The translations under genes were made by a program, and so were the position numbers. This document shows positions 26,601-39,660 of a stretch of 64,000 nucleotides of DNA, in pieces; positions within the stretch are counted from its first letter, which is position 1, and every line of letters starts with the position of its first letter. The notes under the pieces were generated by a model. That model searched no databases, was not told the DNA's origin, and saw only the letters and a list, made by a program, of their open reading frames with translations. The stretch is from Antedon mediterranea (Eukaryota > Echinodermata > Crinoidea > Comatulida > Antedonidae): the NCBI RefSeq assembly GCF_964355755.1, contig NC_092680.1, positions 11,015,001-11,079,000 on the forward strand. The letters are read 5' to 3'.

Positions 26601-29600
26601 AAAATGCTCAAAATGGTCTAAAACGTTTTTAAAACGATATTAAGCTATTTTGTGCTCTTTGATGTTTTTGTGTAACCAAGTTTCATCGAAAATCACAACA
26701 TGGTATAAAACGTCTCCAAATGCGATTTGAAGCTTTTCTAAGCACTTTGGTGTTTTTATGTTAACAAGTTTTTTCGAAAATCACAAAATGGTCTAAAACG
26801 TCTCCAAATGCGATTTGAAGCTTTTCTAAGCACTTTGGTGTTTTTATGTTAACAAGTTTTTTCGAAAATCTTGAAATGGTCTAAAATGTCTCCAAATGCG
26901 ATTTGAAGATATTCTGAGCACTTTGGTGTTTTTATGTTAAAAAGTTTTTTCGAAAATCACAAAATGGTCTAAAACGTCTCCAAATGCGATTTGAAGCTCT
27001 TCTGTACACTTTGATGTTTTGTGTGAAAAAGATTTGTCGATATGCTCAAAATGGTCTAAAACGTTTTTAAATACGATATTAAGCTGTTTTGTGCACTTTA
27101 ATGATTTGTGTGAAAAGTTTTACGAAATGCTCAAAATGGTCTAAAACGGTTTCTAATGTGATTTTAAGCACTTTGATGTTTTTGTGTAACCAAGTTTTTT
27201 CGAAAATCACAAAATGGTCTAAAACGTCTCCAAATGCGATTTCAAGCTTTTCTAAGCACTTTGGTGTTTTTATGTTAACAAGTTTTTTCGAAAATCACAA
27301 AATGGTCTAAAACGTCTCCAAATGCGATTTGAAGCTATTCTGTACACTTTGATGTTTTGTGTGAAAAAGTTTTGTCGAAATGCTCAAAATGGTCTAAAAC
27401 ATTTTTAAATACGATATTAAGCTATTTTGTGATCTTTGATGTTTTTGTGTGAAAAGTTTTATCGAAATGCTCAAAATGGTCTAAAACGGTTTCTATTGTG
27501 ATTTTAAGCACTTTGATGATTTTGTGTAACCAAGTTTCATCGAAATGTACAAAATGGTTTAAAACGTCTCCAAATGCGATTTGAAGCTATTCTAAGTACT
27601 TTTGTGTTTTTATGTTAACAAGTTTTGTCGAAAATCACAAAATGGTCTAAAACGTCTTCAAATGCGATTTGAAGCTATTCTGTACACTTTGATGTTTTGT
27701 GTGAAAAAGTTTTGTCAAAATGCTCAAAATGGTCTAAAACGTTTTTAAAACGATATTAAGCTATTTTGTGCTCTTTGATGTTTTTGTGTAACCAAGTTTC
27801 ATCGAAAATCACAACATGGTATAAAACGTCTCCAAATGCGATTTGAAGCTTTTCTAAGCACTTTGGTGTTTTTATGTTAACAAGTTTTTTCGAAAATCAC
27901 AAAATGGTCTAAAACGTCTCCAAATGCGATTTGAAGCTTTTCTAAGCACTTTGGTGTTTTTATGTTAACAAGTTTTTTCGAAAATCTTGAAATGGTCTAA
28001 AATGTCTCCAAATGCGATTTGAAGATATTCTGAGCACTTTGGTGTTTTTATGTTAAAAAGTTTTTTCGAAAATCACAAAATGGTCTAAAACGTCTCCAAA
28101 TGCGATTTGAAGCTCTTCTGTACACTTTGATGTTTTGTGTGAAAAAGATTTGTCGATATGCTCAAAATGGTCTAAAACGTTTTTAAATACGATATTAAGC
28201 TGTTTTGTGCACTTTAATGATTTGTGTGAAAAGTTTTACGAAATGCTCAAAATGGTCTAAAACGGTTTCTAATGTGATTTTAAGCACTTTGATGTTTTTG
28301 TGTAACCAAGTTTTTTCGAAAATCACAAAATGGTCTAAAACGTCTCCAAATGCGATTTCAAGCTTTTCTAAGCACTTTGGTGTTTTTATGTTAACAAGTT
28401 TTTTCGAAAATCACAAAATGGTCTAAAACGTCTCCAAATGCGATTTGAAGCTTTTCTTAGCACTTTGGTGTTTTTATGTTAACAAGTTTTTTCGAAAATC
28501 TTGAAATGGTCTAAAATGTCTCCAAATGCTATTTGAAGATATTCTGAGCACTTTGGTGTTTTTATGTTAAAAAGTTTTTTCGAAAATCACAAAATGGTCT
28601 AAAACGTCTCCAAATGCGATTTGAAGCTCTTCTGTACACTTTGATGTTTTGTGTGAAAAAGATTTGTCGATATGCTCAAAATGGTCTAAAACGTTTTTAA
28701 ATACGATATTAAGCTGTTTTGTGCACTTTAATGATTTGTGTGAAAAGTTTTACGAAATGCTCAAAATGGTCTAAAACGGTTTCTAATGTGATTTTAAGCA
28801 CTTTGATGTTTTTGTGTAACCAAGTTTTTTCGAAAATCACAAAATGGTCTAAAACGTCTCCAAATGCGATTTCAAGCTTTTCTAAGCACTTTGGTGTTTT
28901 TATGTTAACAAGTTTTTTCGAAAATCACAAAATGGTCTAAAACGTCTCCAAATGCGATTTGAGGATATTCTGAGCACTTTGGTGTTTTTATGTTAAAAAG
29001 TTTTTTCGAAAATCACAAAATGGTCTAAAACGTCTCCAAATGCGATTTGAAGCTATTCTGTACACTTTGATGTTTTGTGTGAAAAAGTTTTGTCGAAATG
29101 CTCAAAATGGTCTAAAACGTTTTTAAAACGATATTAAGCTATTTTGTGCTCTTTGATGTTTTTGTGTAACCAAGTTTCATCGAAATCAACAAAATGGTCT
29201 AATACGTCTCCAAATGCGATTTGAAGTTTTTCCAAGCACTTTGCTGTTTTTATGTTAACAAGTTTTTTCGAAAATCACAAAATGGTCTAAAACGTCTTCA
29301 AATGCGATTTGAAGCTATTCTGTACACTTTGATGTTTTGTGTGAAAAAGTTTTGTCGAAATGCTCAAAATGGTCTAAAACGTTTTTAAATACGATATAAA
29401 GCTATTTTGTGATCTTTGATGTTTTTGTGTGAAAAGTTTTATCGAAATGCTCAAAATGGTCTAAAACGGTTTCTAATGCGATTTGAAGCTATTCTGTACC
29501 CTTTGAAGTTTTTTGTGAAAAAGTTTTCTCGAAATGCTCAAAATGGTCTAAAAAGTTTTTATATACCATATTAAGCTATTTTGTGCACTTTGATGTTTTT

Positions 29601-30350
29601 TGTGAAAAGTTTTATCGAAATGCTCAAAATGGTCTAAAACGGTTTCTATTGGGATTTTAAGCACTTTGATGATTTTGTGTAACCAAGTTTCATCGAAATG
29701 TACAAAATGGTCTAAAACGTCTCCAAATGCGATTTGAAGCTATTCTAAGTACTTTTGTGTTTTTATGTTAACAAGTTTTTTCGAAAATCACAAAATGGTC
29801 TAAAACGTCTTCAAATGCGATTTGAAGCTATTCTGTAACACTTTTATGTTTTGTGTGAAAAAGTTTTGTCGAAATTCTCAAAATGGTCTAAAACGTTTTT
29901 AAATACGATATTAAGATGTTTTGTGCACTTTGATGATTTGTGTGAAAAGTTTTAACGAAATGCTCAAAATGGTCAAAAACGGTTTCTAATGTGATTTTAA
30001 GCACTTTGATGTTTTTGTGTAACCAAGTTTTTTCAAAAATCACAAAATGGTCTAAAACGTCTCCAAATGCGATTTGAAGCTTTTCTAAGCACTTTGGTGT
30101 TTTTATGTTAACAAGTTTTTTCGAAAATCACAAAATGGTCTAAAACGTCTCCAAATGCGATTTGAAGATATTCTGAGCACTTTGGTGTTTTTATGTTAAA
30201 AAGTTTTTTCGAAAATCACAAAATAGTCTAAAACGTCTACAAATGCGATTTGAAGCTATTCTGTACACTTTGATGTTTTGTGTGAAAAAGTTTTGTCGAA
30301 ATGCTCAAAATGGTCTAAAACGTTTTTAAAACGATATTAAGCTATTTTGT
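23653..30350 (+). repeat. Long duplicated satellite segment, left copy
   Basis: This segment is repeated at about 39,661-45,755. From 23,653 to about 27,193 the offset is 16,008 bp; from about 28,205 onward it is 15,406 bp. Shared rare variants include TTTTTTTAAATCAC (24,541), CACTTAGATG (25,383), GTTTTGTCGAAAATC (near 26,510), ACATGGTATAAAACG (26,701) and CTGTAACACTTTTATG (29,835). Comparing the 16,008-bp part by eye, I noted only two substitutions (25,234/41,242 and 25,358/41,366). The left copy is about 602 bp longer because the 514-bp-type blocks are arranged differently. Confidence 0.85.
27902..28940 (+). repeat. 514-bp higher-order repeat pair inside the long duplication
   Basis: The CGAAAATCTTGAAATGG marker occurs at 27,979 and 28,493, exactly 514 bp apart, and a further copy lies at 26,873. 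The pair has the same monomer order as the pair at 17,221-18,248, at an offset of 10,695 bp. Confidence 0.85.
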
Positions 30351-31769
30351 GCACTTTAATGATTTGTGTGAAAAGTTTTACGAAATGCTCAAAATGGTCT
30401 AAAACGGTTTCTAATGTGATTTTAAGCACTTTGATGTTTTTGTGTAACCAAGTTTTTTCGAAAATCACAAAATGGTCTAAAACGTCTCCAAATGCGATTT
30501 CAAGATTTTCTAAGCACTTTGGTGTTTTTATGTTAACAAGTTTTTTCGAAAATCACAAAATGGTCTAAAACGTCTCCAAATGCGATTTGAAGCTTTTCTA
30601 AGCACTTTAGTGTTTTTATGTTAACAAGTTTTTTCGAAAATCTTGAAATGGTCTAAAATGTCTCCAAATGCGATTTGAAGATATTCTGAGCACTTTGGTG
30701 TTTTTATGTTAAAAAGTTTTTTCGAAAATCACAAAATGGTCTAAAACGTCTCCAAATGCGATTTGAAGCTCTTCTGTACACTTTGATGTTTTGTGTGAAA
30801 AAGATTTGTCGATATGCTCAAAATGGTCTAAAACGTTTTTAAATACGATATTAAGCTGTTTTGTGCACTTTAATGATTTGTGTGAAAAGTTTTACGAAAT
30901 GCTCAAAATGGTCTAAAACGGTTTCTAATGTGATTTTAAGCACTTTGATGTTTTTGTGTAACCAAGTTTTTTCGAAAATCACAAAATGGTCTAAAACGTC
31001 TCCAAATGCGATTTCAAGCTTTTCTAAGCACTTTGGTGTTTTTATGTTAACAAGTTTTTTCGAAAATCACAAAATGGTCTAAAACGTCTCCAAATGCGAT
31101 TTGAAGCTATTCTGTACACTTTGATGTTTTGTGTGAAAAAGTTTTGTCAAAATGCTCAAAATGGTCTAAAACGTTTTTAAAACGATATTAAGCTATTTTG
31201 TGCTCTTTGATGTTTTTGTGTAACCAAGTTTCATCGAAAATCACAACATGGTATAAAACGTCTCCAAATGCGATTTGAAGCTTTTCTAAGCACTTTGGTG
31301 TTTTTATGTTAACAAGTTTTTTCGAAAATCACAAAATGGTCTAAAACGTCTCCAAATGCGATTTGAAGCTCTTCTGTACACTTTGATGTTTTGTTTGAAA
31401 AAGTTTTGTCGAAATTCTCAAAATGGTCTAAAACGTTTTTAAATACGATATTAAGCTGTTTTGTGCACTTTGATGATTTGTGTGAAAAGTTTTAACGAAA
31501 TGCTCAAAATGGTCTAAAACGGTTTCTAATGTGATTTTAAGCACTTTGATGTTTTTGTGTAACCAAGTTTTTTCGAAAATCACAAAATAGTCTAAAACGT
31601 CTCCAAATGCGATTTGAAGCTTTTCTAAGCACTTTGGTGTTTTTATGTTAACAAGTTTTTTCGAAAATCACAAAATGGTCTAAAGCGTCTCCAAATGCGA
31701 TTTGAGGATATTCTGAGCACTTTGGTGTTTTTTTGTTAACAAGTTTTTTCGAAAATCACAAAATGGTCT

Positions 31770-34170
31770 AAAACGTCTCAAAATGCGATTTGAAGCTATT
31801 CTGTACACTTTGATGTTTTGTGTGAAAAAGTTTTGTCGAAATGCTCAAAATGGTCTAAAACGTTTTTAAATACGATATTAAGCTATTTTGTGATCTTTGA
31901 TGTTTTTGTGTGAAAAGTTTTATCGAAATGCTCAAAATGGTCTAAAACGGTTTCTATTGTGATTTTAAGCACTTTGATATTTTGTGTAACCAAGTTTCAT
32001 CGAAATGTACAAAATGGTCTAAAACGTCTCCAAATGCGATTTGAAGCTATTCTAAGTACTTTTGTGTTTTTATGTTAACAAGTTTTTTCGAAAATCACAA
32101 AATGGTCTAAAACGTCTTCAAATGCGATTTGAAGCTATTCTGTACACTTTGATGTTTTGTGTGAAAAAGATTTGTCGATATGCTCAAAATGGTCTAAAAC
32201 GTTTTTAAATACGATATTAAGCTGTTTTGTGCACTTTAATGATTTGTGTGAAAAGTTTTACGAAATGCTCAAAATGGTCTAAAACGGTTTCTAATGTGAT
32301 TTTAAGCACTTTGATGTTTTTGTGTAACCAAGTTTTTTCGAAAATCACAAAATGGTCTAAAACGTCTCCAAATGCGATTTCAAGCTTTTCTAAGCACTTT
32401 GGTGTTTTTATGTTAACAAGTTTTTTCGAAAATCACAAAATGGTCTAAAACGTCTCCAAATGCGATTTGAGGATATTCTAAGCACTTTGGTGTTTTTATG
32501 TTAAAAAGTTTTTTCGAAAATCACAAAATGGTCTAAAACGTCTCCAAATGCGATTTGAAGCTATTCTGTACACTTTGATGTTTTGTGTGAAAAAGTTTTG
32601 TCGAAATGCTCAAAATGGTCTAAAACGTTTTTAAAACGATATTAAGCTATTTTGTGCTCTTTGATGTTTTTGTGTAACCAAGTTTCATCGAAATCAACAA
32701 AATGGTCTAATACGTCTCCAAATGCGATTTGAAGTTTTTCCAAGAACTTTGCTGTTTTTATGTTAACAAGTTTTTTCGAAAATCACAAAATGGTCTAAAA
32801 CGTCTTCAAATGCGATTTGAAGCTATTCTGTACACTTTGATGTTTTGTGTGAAAAAGTTTTGTCGAAATGCTCAAAATGGTCTAAAACGTTTTTAAATAC
32901 GATATAAAGCTATTTTGTGATCTTTGATGTTTTTGTGTGAAAAGTTTTATCGAAATGCTCAAAATGGTCTAAAACGTCTCCAAATGCGATTTGAAGCTAT
33001 TCTGTACACTTTGATGTTTTGTGTGAAAAAGTTTTGTCGAAATGCTCAAAATGGTCTAAAACGTTTTTAAATACGATATTAAGCTATTTTGTGATCTTTG
33101 ATGTTTTTGTGTGAAAAGTTTTATCGAAATGCTCAAAATGGTCTAAAACGGTTTCTATTGTGATTTTAAGCACTTTGATGATTTTGTGTAACCAAGTTTC
33201 ATCGAAATGTACAAAATGGTCTAAAACGTCTCCAAATGCGATTTGAAGCTATTCTAAGTACTTTTGTGTTTTTATGTTAACAAGTTTTTTCGAAAATCAC
33301 AAAATGGTCTAAAACGTCTTCAAATGCGATTTGAAGCTATTCTGTACACTTTGATGTTTTGTGTGAAAAAGATTTGTCGATATGCTCAAAATGGTCTAAA
33401 ACGTTTTTAAATACGATATTAAGCTGTTTTGTGCACTTTAATGATTTGTGTGAAAAGTTTTACGAAATGCTCAAAATGGTCTAAAACGGTTTCTAATGTG
33501 ATTTTAAGCACTTTGATGTTTTTGTGTAACCAAGTTTTTTCGAAAATCACAAAATGGTCTAAAACGTCTCCAAATGCGATTTCAAGCTTTTCTAAGCACT
33601 TTGGTGTTTTTATGTTAACAAGTTTTTTCGAAAATCACAAAATGGTCTAAAACGTCTCCAAATGCGATTTGAGGATATTCTAGGCACTTTGGTGTTTTTA
33701 TGTTAAAAAGTTTTTTCGAAAATCACAAAATGGTCTAAAACGTCTCCAAATGCGATTTGAAGCTATTCTGTACACTTTGATGTTTTGTGTGAAAAAGTTT
33801 TGTCGAAATGCTCAAAATGGTCTAAAACGTTTTTAAAACGATATTAAGCTATTTTGTGCTCTTTGATGTTTTTGTGTAACCAAGTTTCATCGAAATCAAC
33901 AAAATGGTCTAATACGTCTCCAAATGCGATTTGAAGTTTTTCCAAGCACTTTGCTGTTTTTATGTTAACAAGTTTTTTCGAAAATCACAAAATGGTCTAA
34001 AACGTCTTCAAATGCGATTTGAAGCTATTCTGTACACTTTGATGTTTTGTGTGAAAAAGTTTTGTCGAAATGCTCAAAATGGTCTAAAACGTTTTTAAAT
34101 ACGATATAAAGCTATTTTGTGATCTTTGATGTTTTTGTGTGAAAAGTTTTATCGAAATGCTCAAAATGGT
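31770..34170 (+). repeat. About 1.2-kb tandem duplication within the satellite
   Basis: Two tandem copies of about 1,201-1,202 bp lie at about 31,770-32,970 and 32,971-34,170. The offset is 1,201 bp in the left part and 1,202 bp in the right, because the first copy lost one base (GATATTTTGTG near 31,977 against GATGATTTTGTG). Single-base differences include CTAAGCAC/CTAGGCAC near 32,478/33,680. The copies diverge at the ends, where a CGTCTCCAAATGCG section replaces CGGTTTCTAATGCG. Confidence 0.82.
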
Positions 34171-34620
34171 CTAAAACGGTTTCTAATGCGATTTGAAGCT
34201 ATTCTGTACCCTTTGAAGTTTTTTGTGAAAAAGTTTTCTCGAAATGCTCAAAATGGTCTAAAAAGTTTTTATATACCATATTAAGCTATTTTGTGCACTT
34301 TGATGTTTTTTGTGAAAAGTTTTATCGAAATGCTCAAAATGGTCTAAAACGGTTTCTATTGGGATTTTAACCACTTTGATGATTTTGTGTAACCAAGTTT
34401 CATCGAAATGTACAAAATGGTCTAAAACGTCTCCAAATGCGATTTGAAGCTATTCTAAGTACTTTTGTGTTTTTATGTTAACAAGTTTTTTCGAAAATCA
34501 CAAAATGGTCTAAAACGTCTTCAAATGCGATTTGAAGCTATTCTGTACACTTTTATGTTTTGTGTGAAAAAGTTTTGTCGAAATTCTCAAAATGGTCTAA
34601 AACGTTTTTAAATACGATAT

Positions 34621-34700
34621 TAAGCTGTTTTGTGCACTTTGATGATTTGTGTGAAAAGTTTTAACGAAATGTGATTTTAAGCACTTTGATGTTTTTGTGT
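34621..34700 (+). repeat. Core-less satellite monomer (internal deletion)
   Basis: Here TTTTAACGAAATG runs directly into TGATTTTAAGCAC. The conserved block with ATGGTC and the section after it are missing. The lost piece would have been flanked by AATG on both sides, which fits a deletion between 4-bp direct repeats. Almost every other monomer keeps the block. Confidence 0.85.
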
Positions 34701-36710
34701 AACCAAGTTTTTTAAAAAATCACAAAATGGTCTAAAACGTCTCCAAATGCGATTTGAAACTTTTCTAAGCACTTTGGTGTTTTTATGTTAACAAGTTTTT
34801 TCGAAAATCACAAAATGGTCTAAAACGTCTCCAAATGCGATTTGAAGATATTCTGAGCACTTTGGTGTTTTTATGTTTAAAAGTTTTTTCGAAAATCACA
34901 AAATAGTCTAAAACGTCTCCAAATGCGATTTGAAGCTATTCTGTACACTTTGATGTTTTGTGTGAAAAAGTTTTGTCGAAATGCTCAAAATGGTCTAAAA
35001 CGTTTTTAAAACGATATTAAGCTATTTTGTGCTCTTTGATGTTTTTGTGTAACCAAGTTTCATCGAAAATCACAAAATGGTCTAAAACGTCTCCAAATGC
35101 GATTTGAAGCTCTTCTGTACACTTTGATGTTTTGTGTGAAAAAGTTTTGTCGAAATGCTCAAAATGGTCTAAAACGTTTTTAAATACGATATTAAGCTGT
35201 TTTGTGCACTTTGATGATTTGTGTGAAAAGTTTTAACGAAATGCTCAAAATGGTCTAAAACGGTTTCTAATGTGATTTTAAGCACTTTGATGTTTTTGTG
35301 TAACCAAGTTTTATCGAAAATCACAAAATAGTCTAAAACGTCTCCAAATGCGATTTGAAGCTTTTCTAAGCACTTTGGTGTTTTTATGTTAACAAGTTTT
35401 TTCGAAAATCACAAAATGGTCTAAAACGTCTCCAAATGCGATTTGAGGATATTCTGAGCACTTTGGTGTTTTTTTGTTAAAAAGTTTTTTCGAAAATCAC
35501 AAAATGGTCTAAAACGTCTCCAAATGCGATTTGAAGCTATTCTGTACACTTTGATGTTTTGTGTGAAAAAGTTTTGTCGAAATGCTCAAAATGGTCTAAA
35601 ACATTTTTAAATACGATATTAAGCTATTTTGTGATCTTTGATGTTTTTGTGTGAAAAGTTTTATCGAAATGCTCAAAATGGTCTAAAACGGTTTCTATTG
35701 TGATTTTAAGCACTTTGATGATTTTGTGTAACCAAGTTTAATCATCGAAATGTACAAAATGGTCTAAAACGTCTCCAAATGCGATTTGAAGCTATTCTAA
35801 GTACTTTTGTGTTTTTATGTTAACAAGTTTTTTCGAAAATCACAAAATGGTCTAAAACGTCTTCAAATGCGATTTGAAGCTATTCTGTACACTTTGATGT
35901 TTTGTGTGAAAAAGTTTTGTCAAAATGCTCAAAATGGTCTAAAACGTTTTTAAAACGATATTAAGCTATTTTGTGCTCTTTGATGTTTTTGTGTAACCAA
36001 GTTTCATCGAAAATCACAACATGGTCTAAAACGTCTCCAAATGCGATTTGAAGCTTTTCTAAGCACTTTGGTGTTTTTATGTTAACAAGTTTTTTCGAAA
36101 ATCACAAAATGGTCTAAAACGTCTCCAAATGCGATTTGAAGCTCTTCTGTACACTTTGATGTTTTGTTTGAAAAAGTTTTGTCGAAATTCTTAAAATGGT
36201 CTAAAACGTTTTTAAATACGATATTAAGCTGTTTTGTGCACTTTGATGATTTGTGTAAAAAGTTTTAACGAAATGCTCAAAATGGTCTAAAACGGTTTCT
36301 AATGTGATTTTAAGCACTTTGATGTTTTTGTGTAACCAAGTTTTTTCGAAAATCACAAAATAGTCTAAAACGTCTCCAAATGCGATTTGAAGCTATTCTG
36401 TACACTTTTATGTTTTGTGTGAAAAAGTTTTGTCGAAATGCTCAAAATGGTCTAAAACGTTTTTAAATACGATATTAAGCTATTTTGTGATCTTTGATGT
36501 TTTTGTGTGAAAAGTTTTATCGAAATGCTCAAAATGGTCTAAAACGGTTTCTATTGTGATTTTAAGCACTTTGATGATTTTGTGTAACCAAGTTTCATCG
36601 AAATGTACAAAATGGTCTAAAACGTCTCCAAATGCGATTTGAAGCTATTCTAAGTACTTTTGTGTTTTTATGTTAACAAGTTTTTTCGAAAATCACAAAA
36701 TGGTCTAAAA

Positions 36711-37058
36711 CGTCTTCAAATGCGATTTGAAGCTATTCTGTACACTTTGATGTTTTGTGTGAAAAAGTTTTGTCGAAATGCTCAAAATGGTCTAAAAGGT
36801 TTTTAAAACGATATTAAGCTATTTTGTGCTCTTTGATGTTTTTGTGTAACCAAGTTTCATCGAAAATCACAACATGGTCTAAAACGTCTTCAAATGCGAT
36901 TTGAAGCTATTCTGTACACTTTGATGTTTTGTGTGAAAAAGTTTTGTCGAAATGCTCAAAATGGTCTAAAAGGTTTTTAAAACGATATTAAGCTATTTTG
37001 TGCTCTTTGATGTTTTTGTGTAACCAAGTTTCATCGAAAATCACAAAATGGTCTAAAA
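36711..37058 (+). repeat. 174-bp (dimer) tandem duplication with a private mutation
   Basis: The two-monomer units 36,711-36,884 and 36,885-37,058 are 174 bp apart. Both carry TCTAAAAGGTTTTTAAAAC (AAAAGG at 36,794 and 36,968), which I did not notice elsewhere in the array; the usual form is AAAACG. They differ where copy 1 has CACAACATGG and copy 2 has CACAAAATGG. Confidence 0.85.
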
Positions 37059-39660
37059 CGTTTTTAAAACGATATTAAGCTATTTTGTGCTCTTTGATGT
37101 TTTTGTGTAACCAAGTTTCATCGAAATCAACAAAATGGTCTAATACGTCTTCAAATGCGATTTGAAGCTATTCTGTACACTTTGATGTTTTGTGTGAAAA
37201 AGTTTTGTCGAAATGCTCAAAATGGTCTAAAACGTTTTTAAATACGATATAAAGCTATTTTGTGATCTTTGATGTTTTTGTGTGAAAAGTTTTATCGAAA
37301 TGCTCAAAATGGTCTAAAACGTCTCCAAATGCGATTTGAAGCTATTCTGTACACTTTGATGTTTTGTGTGAAAAAGTTTTGTCGAAATGCTCAAAATGGT
37401 CTAAAACGTTTTTAAATACGATATTAAGCTATTTTGTGATCTTTGATGTTTTTGTGTGAAAAGTTTTATCGAAATGCTCAAAATGGTCTAAAACGGTTTC
37501 TATTGTGATTTTAAGCACTTTGATGATTTTGTGTAACCAAGTTTCATCGAAATGTACAAAATGGTCTAAAACGTCTCCAAATGCGATTTGAAGCTATTCT
37601 AAGTACTTTTGTGTTTTTATGTTAACAAGTTTTTTCGAAAATCACAAAATGGTCTAAAACGTCTTCAAATGCGATTTGAAGCTATTCTGTACACTTTGAT
37701 GTTTTGTGTGAAAAAGATTTGTCGATATGCTCAAAATGGTCTAAAACGTTTTTAAATACGATATTAAGCTGTTTTGTGCACTTTAATGATTTGTGTGAAA
37801 AGTTTTACGAAATGCTCAAAATGGTCTAAAACGGTTTCTAATGTGATTTTAAGCACTTTGATGTTTTTGTGTAACCAAGTTTTTTCGAAAATCACAAAAT
37901 GGTCTAAAACGTCTCCAAATGCGATTTCAAGCTTTTCTAAGCACTTTGGTGTTTTTATGTTAACAAGTTTTTTCGAAAATCACAAAATGGTCTAAAACGT
38001 CTCCAAATGCGATTTGAGGATATTCTAAGCACTTTGGTGTTTCTATGTTAAAAAGTTTTTTCGAAAATCACAAAATGGTCTAAACGTCTCCAAATGCGAT
38101 TTGAAGCTATTCTGTACACTTTGATGTTTTGTGTGAAAAAGTTTTGTCGAAATGCTCAAAATGGTCTAAAACGTTTTTAAAACGATATTAAGCTATTTTG
38201 TGCTCTTTGATGTTTTTGTGTAACCAAGTTTCATCGAAATCAACAAAATGGTCTAATACGTCTCCAAATGCGATTTGAAGTTTTTCCAAGCACTTTGCTG
38301 TTTTTATGTTAACAAGTTTTTTCGAAAATCACAAAATGGTCTAAAACGTCTTCAAATGCGATTTGAAGCTATTCTGTACACTTTGATGTTTTGTGTGAAA
38401 AAGTTTTGTCGAAATGCTCAAAATGGTCTAAAACGTTTTTAAATACGATATAAAGCTATTTTGTGATCTTTGATGTTTTTGTGTGAAAAGTTTTATCGAA
38501 ATGCTCAAAATGGTCTAAAACGGTTTCTAATGCGATTTGAAGCTATTCTGTACCCTTTGAAGTTTTTTGTGAAAAAGTTTTCTCGAAATGCTCAAAATGG
38601 TCTAAAAAGTTTTTATATACCATATTAAGCTATTTTGTGCACTTTGATGTTTTTTGTGAAAAGTTTTATCGAAATGCTCAAAATGGTCTAAAACGGTTTC
38701 TATTGGGATTTTAAGCACTTTGATGATTTTGTGTAACCAAGTTTCATCGAAATGTACAAAATGGTCTAAAACGTCTCCAAATGCGATTTGAAGCTATTCT
38801 AAGTACTTTTGTGTTTTTATGTTAACAAGTTTTTTCGAAAATCACAAAATGGTCTAAAACGTCTTCAAATGCGATTTGAAGCTATTCTGTACACTTTTAT
38901 GTTTTGTGTGAAAAAGTTTTGTCGAAATTCTCAAAATGGTCTAAAACGTTTTTAAATACGATATTAAGCTGTTTTGTGCACTTTGATGATTTGTGTGAAA
39001 AGTTTTAACGAAATGCTCAAAATGGTCAAAAACGGTTTCTAATGTGATTTTAAGCACTTTGATGTTTTTGTGTAACCAAGTTTTTTCAAAAATCACAAAA
39101 TGGTCTAAAACGTCTCCAAATGCGATTTGAAGCTTTTCTAAGCACTTTGGTGTTTTTATGTTAACAAGTTTTTTCGAAAATCACAAAATGGTCTAAAACG
39201 TCTCCAAATGCGATTTGAAGATATTCTGAGCACTTTGGTGTTTTTATGTTAAAAAGTTTTTTCGAAAATCACAAAATAGTCTAAAACGTCTCCAAATGCG
39301 ATTTGAAGCTATTCTGTACACTTTGATGTTTTGTGTGAAAAAGTTTTGTCGAAATGCTCAAAATGGTCTAAAACGTTTTTAAAACGATATTAAGCTATTT
39401 TGTGCTCTTTGATGTTTTTGTGTAACCAAGTTTCATCGAAAATCACAAAATGGTCTAAAACGTCTCAAAATGCGATTTGAAGCTTTTCTAAGCACTTTGG
39501 TGTTTTTATGTTAACAAGTTTTTTCGAAAATCACGAAATGGTCTAAAATGTCTCCAAATGCGATTTGAAGATATTCTGAGCACTTTGGTGTTTTTATGTT
39601 AAAAAGTTTTTTCGAAAATCACAAAATGGTCTAAAACGTCTCCAAATGCGATTTGAAGCT

